This document shows positions 10,282-17,580 of a stretch of DNA of 32,382 bases, one piece after another. How positions within the stretch are numbered: the stretch's first letter is position 1; every line of letters starts with the position of its first letter. A model generated the notes under the pieces. It was given only the letters and a program-made list of their open reading frames with translations. It made no database searches and had not been told where the DNA came from. Both the position numbers and the translations under genes were made by a program. Source of the DNA: Desulfuromonadales bacterium (lineage in GTDB: Bacteria; Desulfobacterota; Desulfuromonadia; Desulfuromonadales; DASPGW01); NCBI GenBank assembly GCA_035620395.1, contig DASPGW010000193.1:1-32382 (forward strand), read 5' to 3'.

Positions 10282-10833
10282 TTGAACAAGCATGTCCGAT
10301 TGCTCAGGGCGGTTGCCTTTGCTGCGGAGAAACACAAAGACCATCGTCGCAAGGACGCAAACGCTTCCCCCTATATCAACCATCTTATCGCCGCTGCCAG
10401 TGTCCTTGCGGAAGAAGGCAAGGTTACGGACGAAGACCTGATATTGGCGGCGATCCTTCATGATACGGTCGAAGATACGGAAACCACGTTCACCGAACTC
10501 GAAGAGCATTTCGGCAGCGCTGTTGCCGGAATAGTTCGCGAAGTCACGGACGATAAAACCTTGGAGAAAAAGGTTCGTAAACAGCTCCAGGAAGAGCACG
10601 CACCCCACGTGTCATCTCAGGCGAAGCAGCTGATAATAGCGGACAAGATCTGCAATATCCGGGACATCAGGCATTCCCCCCCGGCCGGCTGGTCGCTGGA
10701 GAGAAAACGGGAATATGTGGAATGGACCAGGCGGGTAGTCGCTGGCTGCAGGAGCGTCAATGAACTGCTCGATAAGGCGTATGACGAGACGGCATGCGAT
10801 CTCGACCGGCACCTGGGATTACCCGCCGGCTGA
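10282..10833 (+). CDS. small HD-domain phosphohydrolase, RelA/SpoT-hydrolase (MESH1-like) type
   Basis: This 183-residue protein has the HD signature of the (p)ppGpp hydrolase family: an upstream metal His in SPYINHLIAA, the HD pair with following acidic residues in ILHDTVEDTETT, and a distal Asp in IIADKICNIRDI. It contains the HD domain only, with no synthetase or TGS domain, as in small alarmone hydrolases and MESH1/HDDC3-like enzymes. Its substrate could be (p)ppGpp or another nucleotide (MESH1 also hydrolyses NADPH). The start is TTG with GGGGAG about 8 bp upstream; an in-frame ATG near the start is lacking. The LOG-HAD gene follows 91 bp later on the same strand, giving a two-gene nucleotide-metabolism block. 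Confidence 0.85.
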   Translation: MNKHVRLLRAVAFAAEKHKDHRRKDANASPYINHLIAAASVLAEEGKVTDEDLILAAILHDTVEDTETTFTELEEHFGSAVAGIVREVTDDKTLEKKVRKQLQEEHAPHVSSQAKQLIIADKICNIRDIRHSPPAGWSLERKREYVEWTRRVVAGCRSVNELLDKAYDETACDLDRHLGLPAG

Positions 10834-10924
10834 TCCGCAGGCTCGACAGATTGAAGGACGGCAGGAAGGAGAGGGCAGCCGTAATAAAGCGGCCAGCAAA
10901 AAGGCGGGCGACGAGGAGCATGCG

Positions 10925-12178
10925 ATGCAACCCCGAAAGCGGATCGCGGTTTTTGGCAGTTTTCTGACCAACGCGGAATCGGTCGAATTTGGGATGGCAG
11001 AGGAGCTTGGCTACCTGCTTGCCCAAAAAGGCTTCCAGGTGATTTGCGGCGGTCATGGCGGCATAGCCAATCCGCTTGTCGCTGGGGTGACGAGAGGCGG
11101 CGGGGTAGTACGGGGAGTCGCCCTGGACGAATCCAGATTTCAGAGTCGAAGTGCAAGGATGAATCCCCGCATCACCGAGATCGTCCAGGTCGATTCTCTC
11201 TCCGCACGCCTGGAGATGCTGGCAGACGCAGACGGCTATATCTTCTTTTCGGGGGGGATCGGCACTCTTGCCGAGTTCGCCTTCATCTGGCATTCGTTGC
11301 AGATCGCGGCGGATTTCGACCGGCCGGTAATGCTCATCTCCCGAGGCTGGAAACCTTTGCTGGCGAAGATCAGGCAGGATCAGCTGATCAAGCAAAAGTA
11401 CTACCGGATGGTGCACCTCTGTGAGCAGATGAAGGAGGCCCTGGCGATCGTCACGCAGGATTATTCGATAAAATACGATGATCCCTGCCGCCTTTTTTAT
11501 AAGGAAGCCGTCCTTTTTGATCTGGACGGAACCATTGTGGAGTCACCGGAGGAGGAGCTCATACGTGCCTGTGAAAACAATGGCTTTTTCTATCCGCAGC
11601 CGGAGGTGGTCGCTGCGTACAGAAAAGCGGGCCGGCCGCAATGTCTCCCTGGGGAAGAGGCAACGAGAAGGGGTGAGGCATCACACAAGACCGCCGTTCT
11701 GGAACATCTCGGCCTGGACGCGAGAGCGGCAGCCCGGGTTGCGGAGCAGGTCTGCAGCGAGCGTGGAGAGATTCCACGGCTGTATGCCGATGCCCACGAA
11801 ACCCTTCGCTATTTCAAAGAAAACGGCTTCTCTACAGGGGCCTTCTCCTCCCGTCCGGCCTGGCAGTTGAAGGAAATGCTGTCGACCCATGAATTGTCCG
11901 GGTTGTTCGACGTCGTCATCCCCCTGGAACGCTCAGGTACACATCCCGGCCGGAGCCCGTTTGTCGAGGCGCTGTCACGCTGCGGCTTCAACCCGGAGAG
12001 GCTCGTTCATGTCGGCATAACTCCTCCTGAAGACGGCCGTGATCCCCTGGCGATCAATGTTGACACGGTCGTGCTCGATCGTCATCTGGCCCATATTCTC
12101 GATGACAAGGCATGCAAAATCCGCTCGCTTGCCGAGTTGAAACACCTGATCAAACATCGGGTACTGGTCGGAACCTGA
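10925..12178 (+). CDS. LOG-like nucleotide hydrolase fused to a HAD-family domain
   Basis: This 417-residue protein has two parts. Residues about 1-180 resemble the LOG / lysine-decarboxylase-like Rossmann family of nucleoside-5'-monophosphate phosphoribohydrolases: IAVFGS at the start, CGGHGGIANP, and SGGIGTLAEF in place of the canonical PGGxGTxxE. Residues about 190-417 resemble a HAD phosphatase: motif I FDLDGTIVES and a motif II Ser in FSSRP. The expected motif IV (VGDxxxD) reads VGITPPEDGRD, so an acidic residue is shifted or lost and activity is uncertain. The ATG at 10925 is preceded by GAGGAG; the frame stays open further upstream but without a supported start. The preceding HD hydrolase suggests a nucleotide-cleansing role, which is inference. 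Confidence 0.8.
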   Translation: MQPRKRIAVFGSFLTNAESVEFGMAEELGYLLAQKGFQVICGGHGGIANPLVAGVTRGGGVVRGVALDESRFQSRSARMNPRITEIVQVDSLSARLEMLADADGYIFFSGGIGTLAEFAFIWHSLQIAADFDRPVMLISRGWKPLLAKIRQDQLIKQKYYRMVHLCEQMKEALAIVTQDYSIKYDDPCRLFYKEAVLFDLDGTIVESPEEELIRACENNGFFYPQPEVVAAYRKAGRPQCLPGEEATRRGEASHKTAVLEHLGLDARAAARVAEQVCSERGEIPRLYADAHETLRYFKENGFSTGAFSSRPAWQLKEMLSTHELSGLFDVVIPLERSGTHPGRSPFVEALSRCGFNPERLVHVGITPPEDGRDPLAINVDTVVLDRHLAHILDDKACKIRSLAELKHLIKHRVLVGT

Positions 12179-12291
12179 AGAATCCTGATTAGAACCCATT
12201 CCCAGCCTGCTTTGCTGTCCCTCCTCACCCCGGGAAGGTTCCGAAGAAAACGCAACGCGTCCCCAGTTTTCCCTCTCCGGCGTCTGTGCCG

Positions 12292-12783
12292 TCATCGCCG
12301 TCTGTCGGCAAAGTATCTGGCCACCACCCGCGTGTGCATGACAAACCCCAGTTCCACCGGCCGATTGATGAGGAGCACCTCCTGCGTCTCCTCGGAGGTG
12401 AACGGCTTCAGGGCGCCGTCTGGCTGCTTCTCGGCCAGGCCGAAGATGACCAGGGTGTCATCCAGGCCGTTCTGCACGTCGTAGAGATTGACCTCGCTGC
12501 CGGCGATGTCGATGCCGGTCTCCTCCAGCAACTCTCGCCTCGCCCCCTCCTGCCATGTCTCGCCGGGATCGATATACCCGCCGGGGAGGGTGAGTGTCCC
12601 CCTCTGCGGGTCGATATTCCTGCGGATGACGACCAGACCCTTAGCCACCGGACAGAGGACCACCACCACCGGCAGGGGATTCAGGTAGGACTTGTTGCCG
12701 CAGGCACGGCATGTTCGGGGCCAGGGTTCCGCAGCGGGAAATCTGGCTCCGCAAAACGAGCAGTGGGAATTTTTTTCCGGCAT
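12292..12783 (-). CDS. Nudix hydrolase with N-terminal zinc ribbon
   Basis: This 163-residue protein on the minus strand starts at MPEKNSHCSFCG. An N-terminal zinc ribbon has two CxxC pairs (CSFC and CRAC). The Nudix box is complete: G-x5-E-x7-REUxEExGU as GGYIDPGETWQEGARRELLE followed by ETGID. This resembles NADH-pyrophosphatase-like and ADP-ribose-pyrophosphatase-like Nudix enzymes, which cleave nucleoside diphosphates linked to another group. I prefer the start at 12783, with GGTGGAG just upstream, over a longer frame to 12903 whose extra residues match nothing. It converges with the LOG-HAD gene (113 bp between stops, no clear terminator) and diverges from the mft operon. The substrate is unknown. 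Confidence 0.88.
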   Translation of the reverse strand: MPEKNSHCSFCGARFPAAEPWPRTCRACGNKSYLNPLPVVVVLCPVAKGLVVIRRNIDPQRGTLTLPGGYIDPGETWQEGARRELLEETGIDIAGSEVNLYDVQNGLDDTLVIFGLAEKQPDGALKPFTSEETQEVLLINRPVELGFVMHTRVVARYFADRRR

Positions 12784-12921
12784 GGCTCCACCTTGCTGCG
12801 GGCGGCTGATCGGATGAAATCCTGAAAAGTCCGGAGTTGCCGCCTTCCGCGTTAATCTATTGTGCATGTAATGTTCCGGTGTTGGCAATGGGGGAGATTG
12901 CAAAACATCGGTTTATCAAAA

Positions 12922-12957
12922 TGTAGACAAGCTCCCCACTGGGGAGAAAGTCTACAG
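12922..12957 (+). promoter_or_regulatory. compound palindrome upstream of mftA (candidate activator site 1)
   Basis: TGTAGAC (12922-12928) pairs with GTCTACA (12950-12956) and encloses a second inverted repeat CTCCCC-ACT-GGGGAG (12932-12946). Within it, CTGGGGAGAAAGTCTACAG (12939-12957) aligns with the palindrome at 4006-4024 before the alcohol dehydrogenase. Its centre is about 140 bp upstream of the mft -24 element. Confidence 0.5.
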
Positions 12958-12966
12958 TTGGCCGGG

Positions 12967-12985
12967 CATGGAGAAACTTCCCCTC
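12967..12985 (+). promoter_or_regulatory. candidate activator site 2 upstream of mftA
   Basis: The core GGAGAAACTTCCCC (12970-12983) matches the core GGGGAAAATTCCCC of the palindrome at 4006-4024 at 12 of 14 positions. The outer CTG/CAG arms are not conserved here, so it is the weakest of the three. Confidence 0.35.
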
Positions 12986-12993
12986 CCTTCCAG

Positions 12994-13012
12994 CTGCCCC
13001 ATTTCTCCCCAC
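12994..13012 (-). promoter_or_regulatory. candidate activator site 3 upstream of mftA
   Basis: On the minus strand it reads GTGGGGAGAAATGGGGCAG. This shares the block TGGGGAGAAA and the terminal CAG with site 1. Its centre is about 85 bp upstream of the -24 element. Apart from these sites and the promoter, the 383 bp between the Nudix gene and mftA hold nothing I can assign. Confidence 0.4.
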
Positions 13013-13085
13013 TTTGTCGGCAGGGGGATGTGGCGGAATTCCCCCGAAACCCTTGAAGTGCCCATATAGACCGGTGTTTTATTTT

Positions 13086-13100
13086 TGGCACCAGCGTTGC
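13086..13100 (+). promoter_or_regulatory. sigma-54 (-24/-12) promoter of the mycofactocin operon
   Basis: TGGCACCAGCGTTGC followed by A is a perfect match to the RpoN consensus, with GG at 13087-13088, ten bases, then GC at 13099-13100. Transcription would begin about 55 bp before the mftA start codon. No competing sigma-70 promoter stands out. Confidence 0.88.
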
Positions 13101-13166
13101 AATGTATAGAGACCTAAGGCGCATCGTCAACGGATGCCGAAAATGAACCTCAAAAGGAGAGAGCAC

Positions 13167-13280
13167 ATGGAAACGGAAAAAAATCAGGCAATCGAAGAAG
13201 CATGTAACGAAGAGCCCCGGATCCTGGAGGAAATTCAGGTCGAAGAGCTCGCAATCGACGGCATCTGCGGGGTGTACTGA
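13167..13280 (+). CDS. mftA: mycofactocin precursor peptide MftA
   Basis: This 37-residue peptide ends in EELAIDGICGVY, the hallmark C-terminus of MftA (IDG-x-CGVY). In the known pathway MftC oxidatively decarboxylates the last Tyr and cross-links it to the penultimate Val; the Val-Tyr-derived core is later released and becomes the redox cofactor mycofactocin. The acidic N-terminal part (METEKNQAIEEACNEE) is the leader recognised by MftB. An internal Cys at residue 13 is in addition to the conserved one in CGVY. The ATG follows AAAAGGAGAG with good spacing. mftB begins 1 bp after the stop. The identity is clear from the C-terminal motif and the neighbours. Confidence 0.96.
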   Translation: METEKNQAIEEACNEEPRILEEIQVEELAIDGICGVY

Positions 13281-13281
13281 G

Positions 13282-13539
13282 ATGGCGGCGGCAGGCATCC
13301 GGCTGCATCCCGCCTGCCGCGTCAGGCAAGAGGGGTTCGGCCTCCTGTTTTACGATTCCAGGGGGCCGCGCCTTCTCTTCGCCGAAACCGGCAGACTGCT
13401 TTCCACCGATTTCTTCGCCACCGTCCGGAGCCTGGACGACCTCCCTGCCGGGCTGTCGGAGCAGGAGCAGCGAATTTTGAAGAAATTTCTGTCGCAACTT
13501 CTGGAAAAGGGATTTCTCCGTGAGCAATCGATTTGTTGA
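13282..13539 (+). CDS. mftB: mycofactocin peptide chaperone MftB (PqqD-like)
   Basis: This 85-residue protein matches the small PqqD-like RiPP recognition element that binds the MftA leader and presents it to MftC. Visible family traits are the N-terminal VRQEGFGLLFYDSRGPRLLF beta-strand pair, SEQEQRILKKFLSQLLEKGFL as the recognition helices, and the position between mftA and mftC. It starts with ATG 1 bp after mftA, and its 3' end overlaps mftC by 20 bp, consistent with translational coupling. Confidence 0.93.
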   Translation: MAAAGIRLHPACRVRQEGFGLLFYDSRGPRLLFAETGRLLSTDFFATVRSLDDLPAGLSEQEQRILKKFLSQLLEKGFLREQSIC

Positions 13540-14560
13540 AAAGGGACTCCGCTCCCCCGTCAATCTGACCTGGGAAGTGACTTTCGCCTGCAACCTGCGT
13601 TGCCGCCATTGTCTGTCGGCTTCCGACGAGCCGGCGCCGGACGAAATGACGACCGGCGAAGCTCTGGACCTGGTGGAACAATTGCACCACGCCGGCGTCT
13701 TTCAAATCAATTTCGGCGGCGGCGAGCCTTTCCTGCGCCCCGATTTTGAAGAGATCCTGGCCGCCTGCCACGGTAAAGGGATCATGACCTGCATCTCCAC
13801 CAACGGCACCCTGCTCGACCCTGCACGGGTAGCCCGGCTGGCCGCGAGCCGGCTGGTGGCCATCCAGGTCAGCCTGGACGGGGCGAGCCGGGAGACCTGC
13901 GACGCCATCCGCGGCCAGGGGGTTTTCGACCGGGCCATCAAGGCCGTCGAGCTGTTGGCCGCCAGTTCCATCCCGACCAGTATCAATACGGTATTGACCG
14001 CCCAGAATGCCGGCGAAATCCCGGCGCTGCACGAACTGGCCCGTTCTCTCGGGGTATCGCTGCGGGTCAGCCGCTTCCGTCCGTCCGGGCGCGGGGCGGA
14101 CAACTGGGAAGATCTCCGGCCGACCCCGGCCCAGCTCCTGGCCTTCTCGGCCTGGCTGGCCGACAGCGGCGACGTGCGTACCGGCGACAGCTTCTTCTCG
14201 CTGACGACCCAGGAGCGCCAGGGCCTTGGGCTCAATCTTTGCGGCGCGGCCAAGCTCACCTGCTGCGTGGGCCCCACCGGCAACATGTATCCCTGCGCCT
14301 TTCTCCAGACCGACCGGTTCAAGGCAGGGTCGTTGCGCGACAACTCCTTCCAGGAGATCTGGGACGATTCGGAGATTTACGCCTCCTTCCGCAGTTTGAG
14401 AATCCACTCCTGCGAGGAGTGCCGGCGCTTCGACCAGTGCCACGGCGGCTGTCCGGCCGTCGCCTGGCACCTGAAGAACGATATCAACGGCGGCGACCCC
14501 GAGTGTCTGGAGCGCTGCGTGACCAGCATTGCCGACACCTCGCGGACGCAAGCGGCATAG
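13520..14560 (+). CDS. mftC: mycofactocin radical SAM maturase MftC
   Basis: This 346-residue radical SAM/SPASM enzyme has the SAM cluster motif CNLRCRHC (residues about 24-31), FGGGEPFLRPDF as the SAM-binding GGEP motif, and a SPASM domain with CGAAKLTCC, MYPC, C-x2-C-x5-C-x3-C (CEECRRFDQCHGGC) and a final CLERC for auxiliary clusters. In the known pathway it decarboxylates the MftA C-terminal Tyr and forms the Val-Tyr cross-link. The start is GTG (reads SNRFVEKG), preceded by GGAAAAGGG inside mftB. Its length and place after mftAB fit MftC well. It differs clearly from the radical SAM protein at 2682. Confidence 0.95.
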   Translation: MSNRFVEKGLRSPVNLTWEVTFACNLRCRHCLSASDEPAPDEMTTGEALDLVEQLHHAGVFQINFGGGEPFLRPDFEEILAACHGKGIMTCISTNGTLLDPARVARLAASRLVAIQVSLDGASRETCDAIRGQGVFDRAIKAVELLAASSIPTSINTVLTAQNAGEIPALHELARSLGVSLRVSRFRPSGRGADNWEDLRPTPAQLLAFSAWLADSGDVRTGDSFFSLTTQERQGLGLNLCGAAKLTCCVGPTGNMYPCAFLQTDRFKAGSLRDNSFQEIWDDSEIYASFRSLRIHSCEECRRFDQCHGGCPAVAWHLKNDINGGDPECLERCVTSIADTSRTQAA

Positions 14561-14564
14561 ATTG

Positions 14565-14584
14565 AAGTCCGACCGGTCGGACTT
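14565..14584. promoter_or_regulatory. perfect 20-bp palindrome between mftC and the OYE gene
   Basis: AAGTCCGACCGGTCGGACTT is fully self-complementary and lies 4 bp after the mftC stop and 39 bp before the OYE start. Perfect GC-rich dyads of this kind are typical operators of dimeric repressors such as TetR-family proteins (MftR, the usual mycofactocin regulator, is TetR-family). In RNA it would form an 8-bp stem with a CCGG loop but has no T-run, so it is not a standard terminator. No TetR gene is in the window. Confidence 0.55.
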
Positions 14585-14623
14585 GTCGGAACCAAAAACA
14601 AGGATCACGTCAGGAGCTACCCC

Positions 14624-16585
14624 ATGATGTTCCAATACCTGTTTTCGCCCCTCAAGATCGGCACGGTCGAGGTGAAGAACCGCATATCCTTCCAGCCGCA
14701 CCTGACCAATCTGGCGGTGGACAATCTTCCCAGCGAACGCCAGATGTACTACTGGGGCGAGCGGGCCAAAGGGGGCGCCGGCCTCATCATCACCGAAGAG
14801 ATGAGTGTGCACCCCACGGACATGGCTTACGACAAGCTGATCGACGTCTATCATTCCGAGGTTATCCCCGGCTTCAAGAAGATCACCGATTACGTCCATC
14901 AGTTCGACTCCAAAATCTTCGCCCAGCTCAACCACAACGGCCAGCAGTGCGACGGCAGCAACTCCAGACTGCCGGTCTGGGCTCCCTCGCCGATGCCCGA
15001 CGTCCTTTTCCGCGAAACCCCCAAGGAGATGGAACCCGAGGACATCGAAGAGGTGGCCCGCTACTTCGCCAAGAGCGCCATTCACGTGCGGGAGGGGGGC
15101 TTCGACGGCATCGAGCTGCAGTTCGGCCACTCCAGCCTCGCCCGGCAGTTCCTCTCCCCCCTGACCAACTTCCGCTCGGACGAGTACGGCGGCAGCCTGG
15201 AAAACCGGATGCGGGCGCCCCTGAAGTTTATCTCCGCGGTGCGCAAGGCGGCGGGCAAAGACTTTACGGTCGGCATCCGGATGTGCGCCGACGAGATGAT
15301 CCCGGGCGGGCTCGACCTGGGCCAGGTCCAGGAGATCTGCGCCCGCTTCGAGGCGAGCGGCCTCATCGACTTCATGGATCTCTCCATCGCCACCTTCTAC
15401 AACCTCTACCTGGTCGAAGGCTCCATGCATACCCCGCTCGGCTATACCATTCCGCTGGCGGCCGGCATCCGGGAGAAGATCAAGCTGCCCGTCTTCTGCA
15501 CCGGCCGGATCAACGACCCGGTCATGGCCGAGAAAGTCCTCGCCAATGGCCAGGCCGACATGATCGGCATGTGCCGCGGCCTGATCTGCGACCCCTTCAT
15601 GCCGAAGAAGGCGTTCGAGGGGCGGCTGGACGACATCCGCTACTGTGTGGCTGACAACCAGGGGTGCATCGGCCGCATCGGGATGAACAAGACCCTCGGC
15701 TGCATCCAGAATCCGGCCATCGGGCGGGAGAAGGAGTGGGGTGAAGGGACCCTCGAAAAGGCGGCGGTAAAGAAGAAGGTGACGATCGTCGGCGGCGGCC
15801 CGGGCGGCATGTGGGCGGCGAAGATGGCCGGCCGCCGCGGCCACCAGGTGACCCTCTACGACCGCAACGAAACCCTCGGCGGCCAGGTGCTGACCGCCAT
15901 GAAAGGGGCGGGGCGGGACGAATTCGGTGTCATCATCCGCAACGAGAAGGGGCAGGTGGAAAAGACCGGCGCTAACGTCAAGCTGGGTGTCGAAGTGACC
16001 ACCGAACAGGTGCTGGCGGAAAAGCCGGACGTGGTGATCATCGCTACCGGCAGCGTCCCCAAGGAGCATCCGGTCGGCGGGGCCGACGGCCCGGCGGTCT
16101 GGAATGTCTGGCAGGTGCTGAACGGCGAGGCGCAGTTGGGGGAAAAGGTCTGCCTGATCGACTATGACGGCCACCACCGGGCCACCGCCACGGCCGAGTA
16201 CCTGGCCAACCTGGGGAAAACGGTGCACATCATCACCTCCAGCCTCTTCATCGGCGCCGAACTGGGGCCGACCCAGGACCTCTACCTGACCAGGCAGCGG
16301 CTCCTGCAGAAGGGGGCCACTTTCACCCCGGATATCGCCGTGATGGAAGTTGCGGGCGAAGCCGGCGCCAAAACTGTCAAGGGGTTCAACGTCTATTCGA
16401 ACGTCTGGGATGAGTGGGGGCCGTTCGACACCATCGTGCTTGCCATGGGGCAGCGCGTGGAGGACGCCCTCTACATGAGCCTGAAGGGGAAGGTGAAGGA
16501 GCTCTACCGGATCGGCGACAGCGTCGCCCCGCGCAAGGTCGACATGGCCATCTGGGAAGGGCACCGGATCGGGAGGGAGATCTGA
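14624..16585 (+). CDS. OYE/FadH-family flavin oxidoreductase, mycofactocin-associated
   Basis: This 653-residue protein has the architecture of 2,4-dienoyl-CoA reductase FadH / trimethylamine dehydrogenase: an N-terminal FMN TIM barrel (about 1-340; FLSPLTNFRSDEYGGSLENR), a short Fe-S segment, then FAD and NAD(P)-binding folds (VTIVGGGPGGMWAA; later VCLIDYDGHH). The Fe-S segment has C341, D344, C348 and C360 in the exact C-x2-C-x3-C-x11-C spacing of FadH, with the second Cys replaced by Asp. The barrel motif HxxHGYL is changed to QFGHSSL, so dienoyl-CoA reductase chemistry is doubtful. OYE-type proteins are known companions of mycofactocin genes (TIGRFAM lists mycofactocin FadH/OYE families). 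The following EtfA, FixC, FixX and EtfB genes suggest it moves electrons between mycofactocin and an ETF. The ATG-ATG start has CAGGAG upstream. The stop overlaps the next ATG. Confidence 0.9.
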   Translation: MMFQYLFSPLKIGTVEVKNRISFQPHLTNLAVDNLPSERQMYYWGERAKGGAGLIITEEMSVHPTDMAYDKLIDVYHSEVIPGFKKITDYVHQFDSKIFAQLNHNGQQCDGSNSRLPVWAPSPMPDVLFRETPKEMEPEDIEEVARYFAKSAIHVREGGFDGIELQFGHSSLARQFLSPLTNFRSDEYGGSLENRMRAPLKFISAVRKAAGKDFTVGIRMCADEMIPGGLDLGQVQEICARFEASGLIDFMDLSIATFYNLYLVEGSMHTPLGYTIPLAAGIREKIKLPVFCTGRINDPVMAEKVLANGQADMIGMCRGLICDPFMPKKAFEGRLDDIRYCVADNQGCIGRIGMNKTLGCIQNPAIGREKEWGEGTLEKAAVKKKVTIVGGGPGGMWAAKMAGRRGHQVTLYDRNETLGGQVLTAMKGAGRDEFGVIIRNEKGQVEKTGANVKLGVEVTTEQVLAEKPDVVIIATGSVPKEHPVGGADGPAVWNVWQVLNGEAQLGEKVCLIDYDGHHRATATAEYLANLGKTVHIITSSLFIGAELGPTQDLYLTRQRLLQKGATFTPDIAVMEVAGEAGAKTVKGFNVYSNVWDEWGPFDTIVLAMGQRVEDALYMSLKGKVKELYRIGDSVAPRKVDMAIWEGHRIGREI

Positions 16586-17580
16586 TGGCCGGCAAAATCC
16601 TCGTTTTTGTCGACCTGCCCGACGGCGAGCTCGACGAGACCGGGCGGGGTCTGCTCTCCTACGGGTCGCGCCTGGCCGGCATTCTCGGCTCCCCCTGGGA
16701 AGTCGTCACCCCCATCGTTTGCAGCGGCGAACAGATGGCCGGGTTCGGAGCCTACGGCGTGCCGGCGATCACCCGCGTCGACGGCGGCAGTCTCCTCGAT
16801 ACCCCGGCGCTTCTCGGCCAAACCCTGGCCGCCCTGGCGGCGGCGAATGGGGCGACTCTCTTTGTTCTGCCCCACAATGCCCTGGGCGCGACCCTGGCTC
16901 CGGTGATTGCCGCGACCCTCGATGCCGCCATTCTCACCGAAATAGTCACCGCCAGCCACGATGCCGACGGCCTGCGGATTGCCCGGCAGGCCCTGGGCGG
17001 ACGGGTAGCGGAGACGAAGGTGTGGGACGGCTCCCGTCCCCTCGTCGTCACCGTTCCGACCCGTTGCCTGAGCCAGGTGCTCATGCCGACCGTCCGCCCC
17101 AGCACGCCGGCGGTGGAAACCTGGCGTCCCGCCGCCATGCCGGCCGAGGCTGCGGCGCGGGTTACCGGCCGCATTCCGCCCGATCCCCAGACCGTCGACC
17201 TCACCGAGGCGGAAGTCATCTTCAGCGCCGGCAAGGGGTGCGACGCGGTGACCTTCGACATGCTCAAGGAACTTTGCCGACTGCTCAACGTCTCCTTCGG
17301 CGTCACCCGGCCCGTGTACGACCTGGGGTGGACCGGCTTCGAGCGGATGGTCGGACAGACCGGCCGTACCGTCACCCCCCGGTTTTACCTGGCCCTCGGC
17401 ATCTCCGGTTCCATGCACCATGTGGGGGGGATCAAGGACTCCCGGCGGATCGTGGCGGTCAACAACGATGCCAAGGCCCCCATCTTTCCCAACGCCGACG
17501 AGGGGTTCGTCGCCGACCTGAAGGAGGTGCTGCCGCACCTGCTGGCGCGGGCAAAGTCGGCCATCGGAGGTGCGCCATGA
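16585..17580 (+). CDS. electron transfer flavoprotein alpha subunit (EtfA/FixB-like)
   Basis: This 331-residue protein has the C-terminal EtfA FAD-binding domain: a YDLGW element, MVGQTGRTVTP, LGISGSMHHVGG (family usual GISGAxQH), VNNDAKAPIFPNAD and a final ADLKEVLPHL. The N-terminal domain is a weaker ETF fold. ETF alpha/beta dimers pass electrons between dehydrogenases and a quinone oxidoreductase, and FixAB types may bifurcate. The ATG overlaps the OYE stop (ATGA), so the two are translationally coupled, and fixC overlaps its end in the same way. Its partner beta subunit is at 19243, separated by fixC and fixX. Confidence 0.93.
   Translation: MAGKILVFVDLPDGELDETGRGLLSYGSRLAGILGSPWEVVTPIVCSGEQMAGFGAYGVPAITRVDGGSLLDTPALLGQTLAALAAANGATLFVLPHNALGATLAPVIAATLDAAILTEIVTASHDADGLRIARQALGGRVAETKVWDGSRPLVVTVPTRCLSQVLMPTVRPSTPAVETWRPAAMPAEAAARVTGRIPPDPQTVDLTEAEVIFSAGKGCDAVTFDMLKELCRLLNVSFGVTRPVYDLGWTGFERMVGQTGRTVTPRFYLALGISGSMHHVGGIKDSRRIVAVNNDAKAPIFPNADEGFVADLKEVLPHLLARAKSAIGGAP

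Noticed and set aside
13322-16564. Very long open frame on the minus strand opposite mftC and the OYE gene
   Set aside because: It mirrors the codon structure of two clear plus-strand genes in GC-rich DNA, spans their junction and shows no protein family motif.
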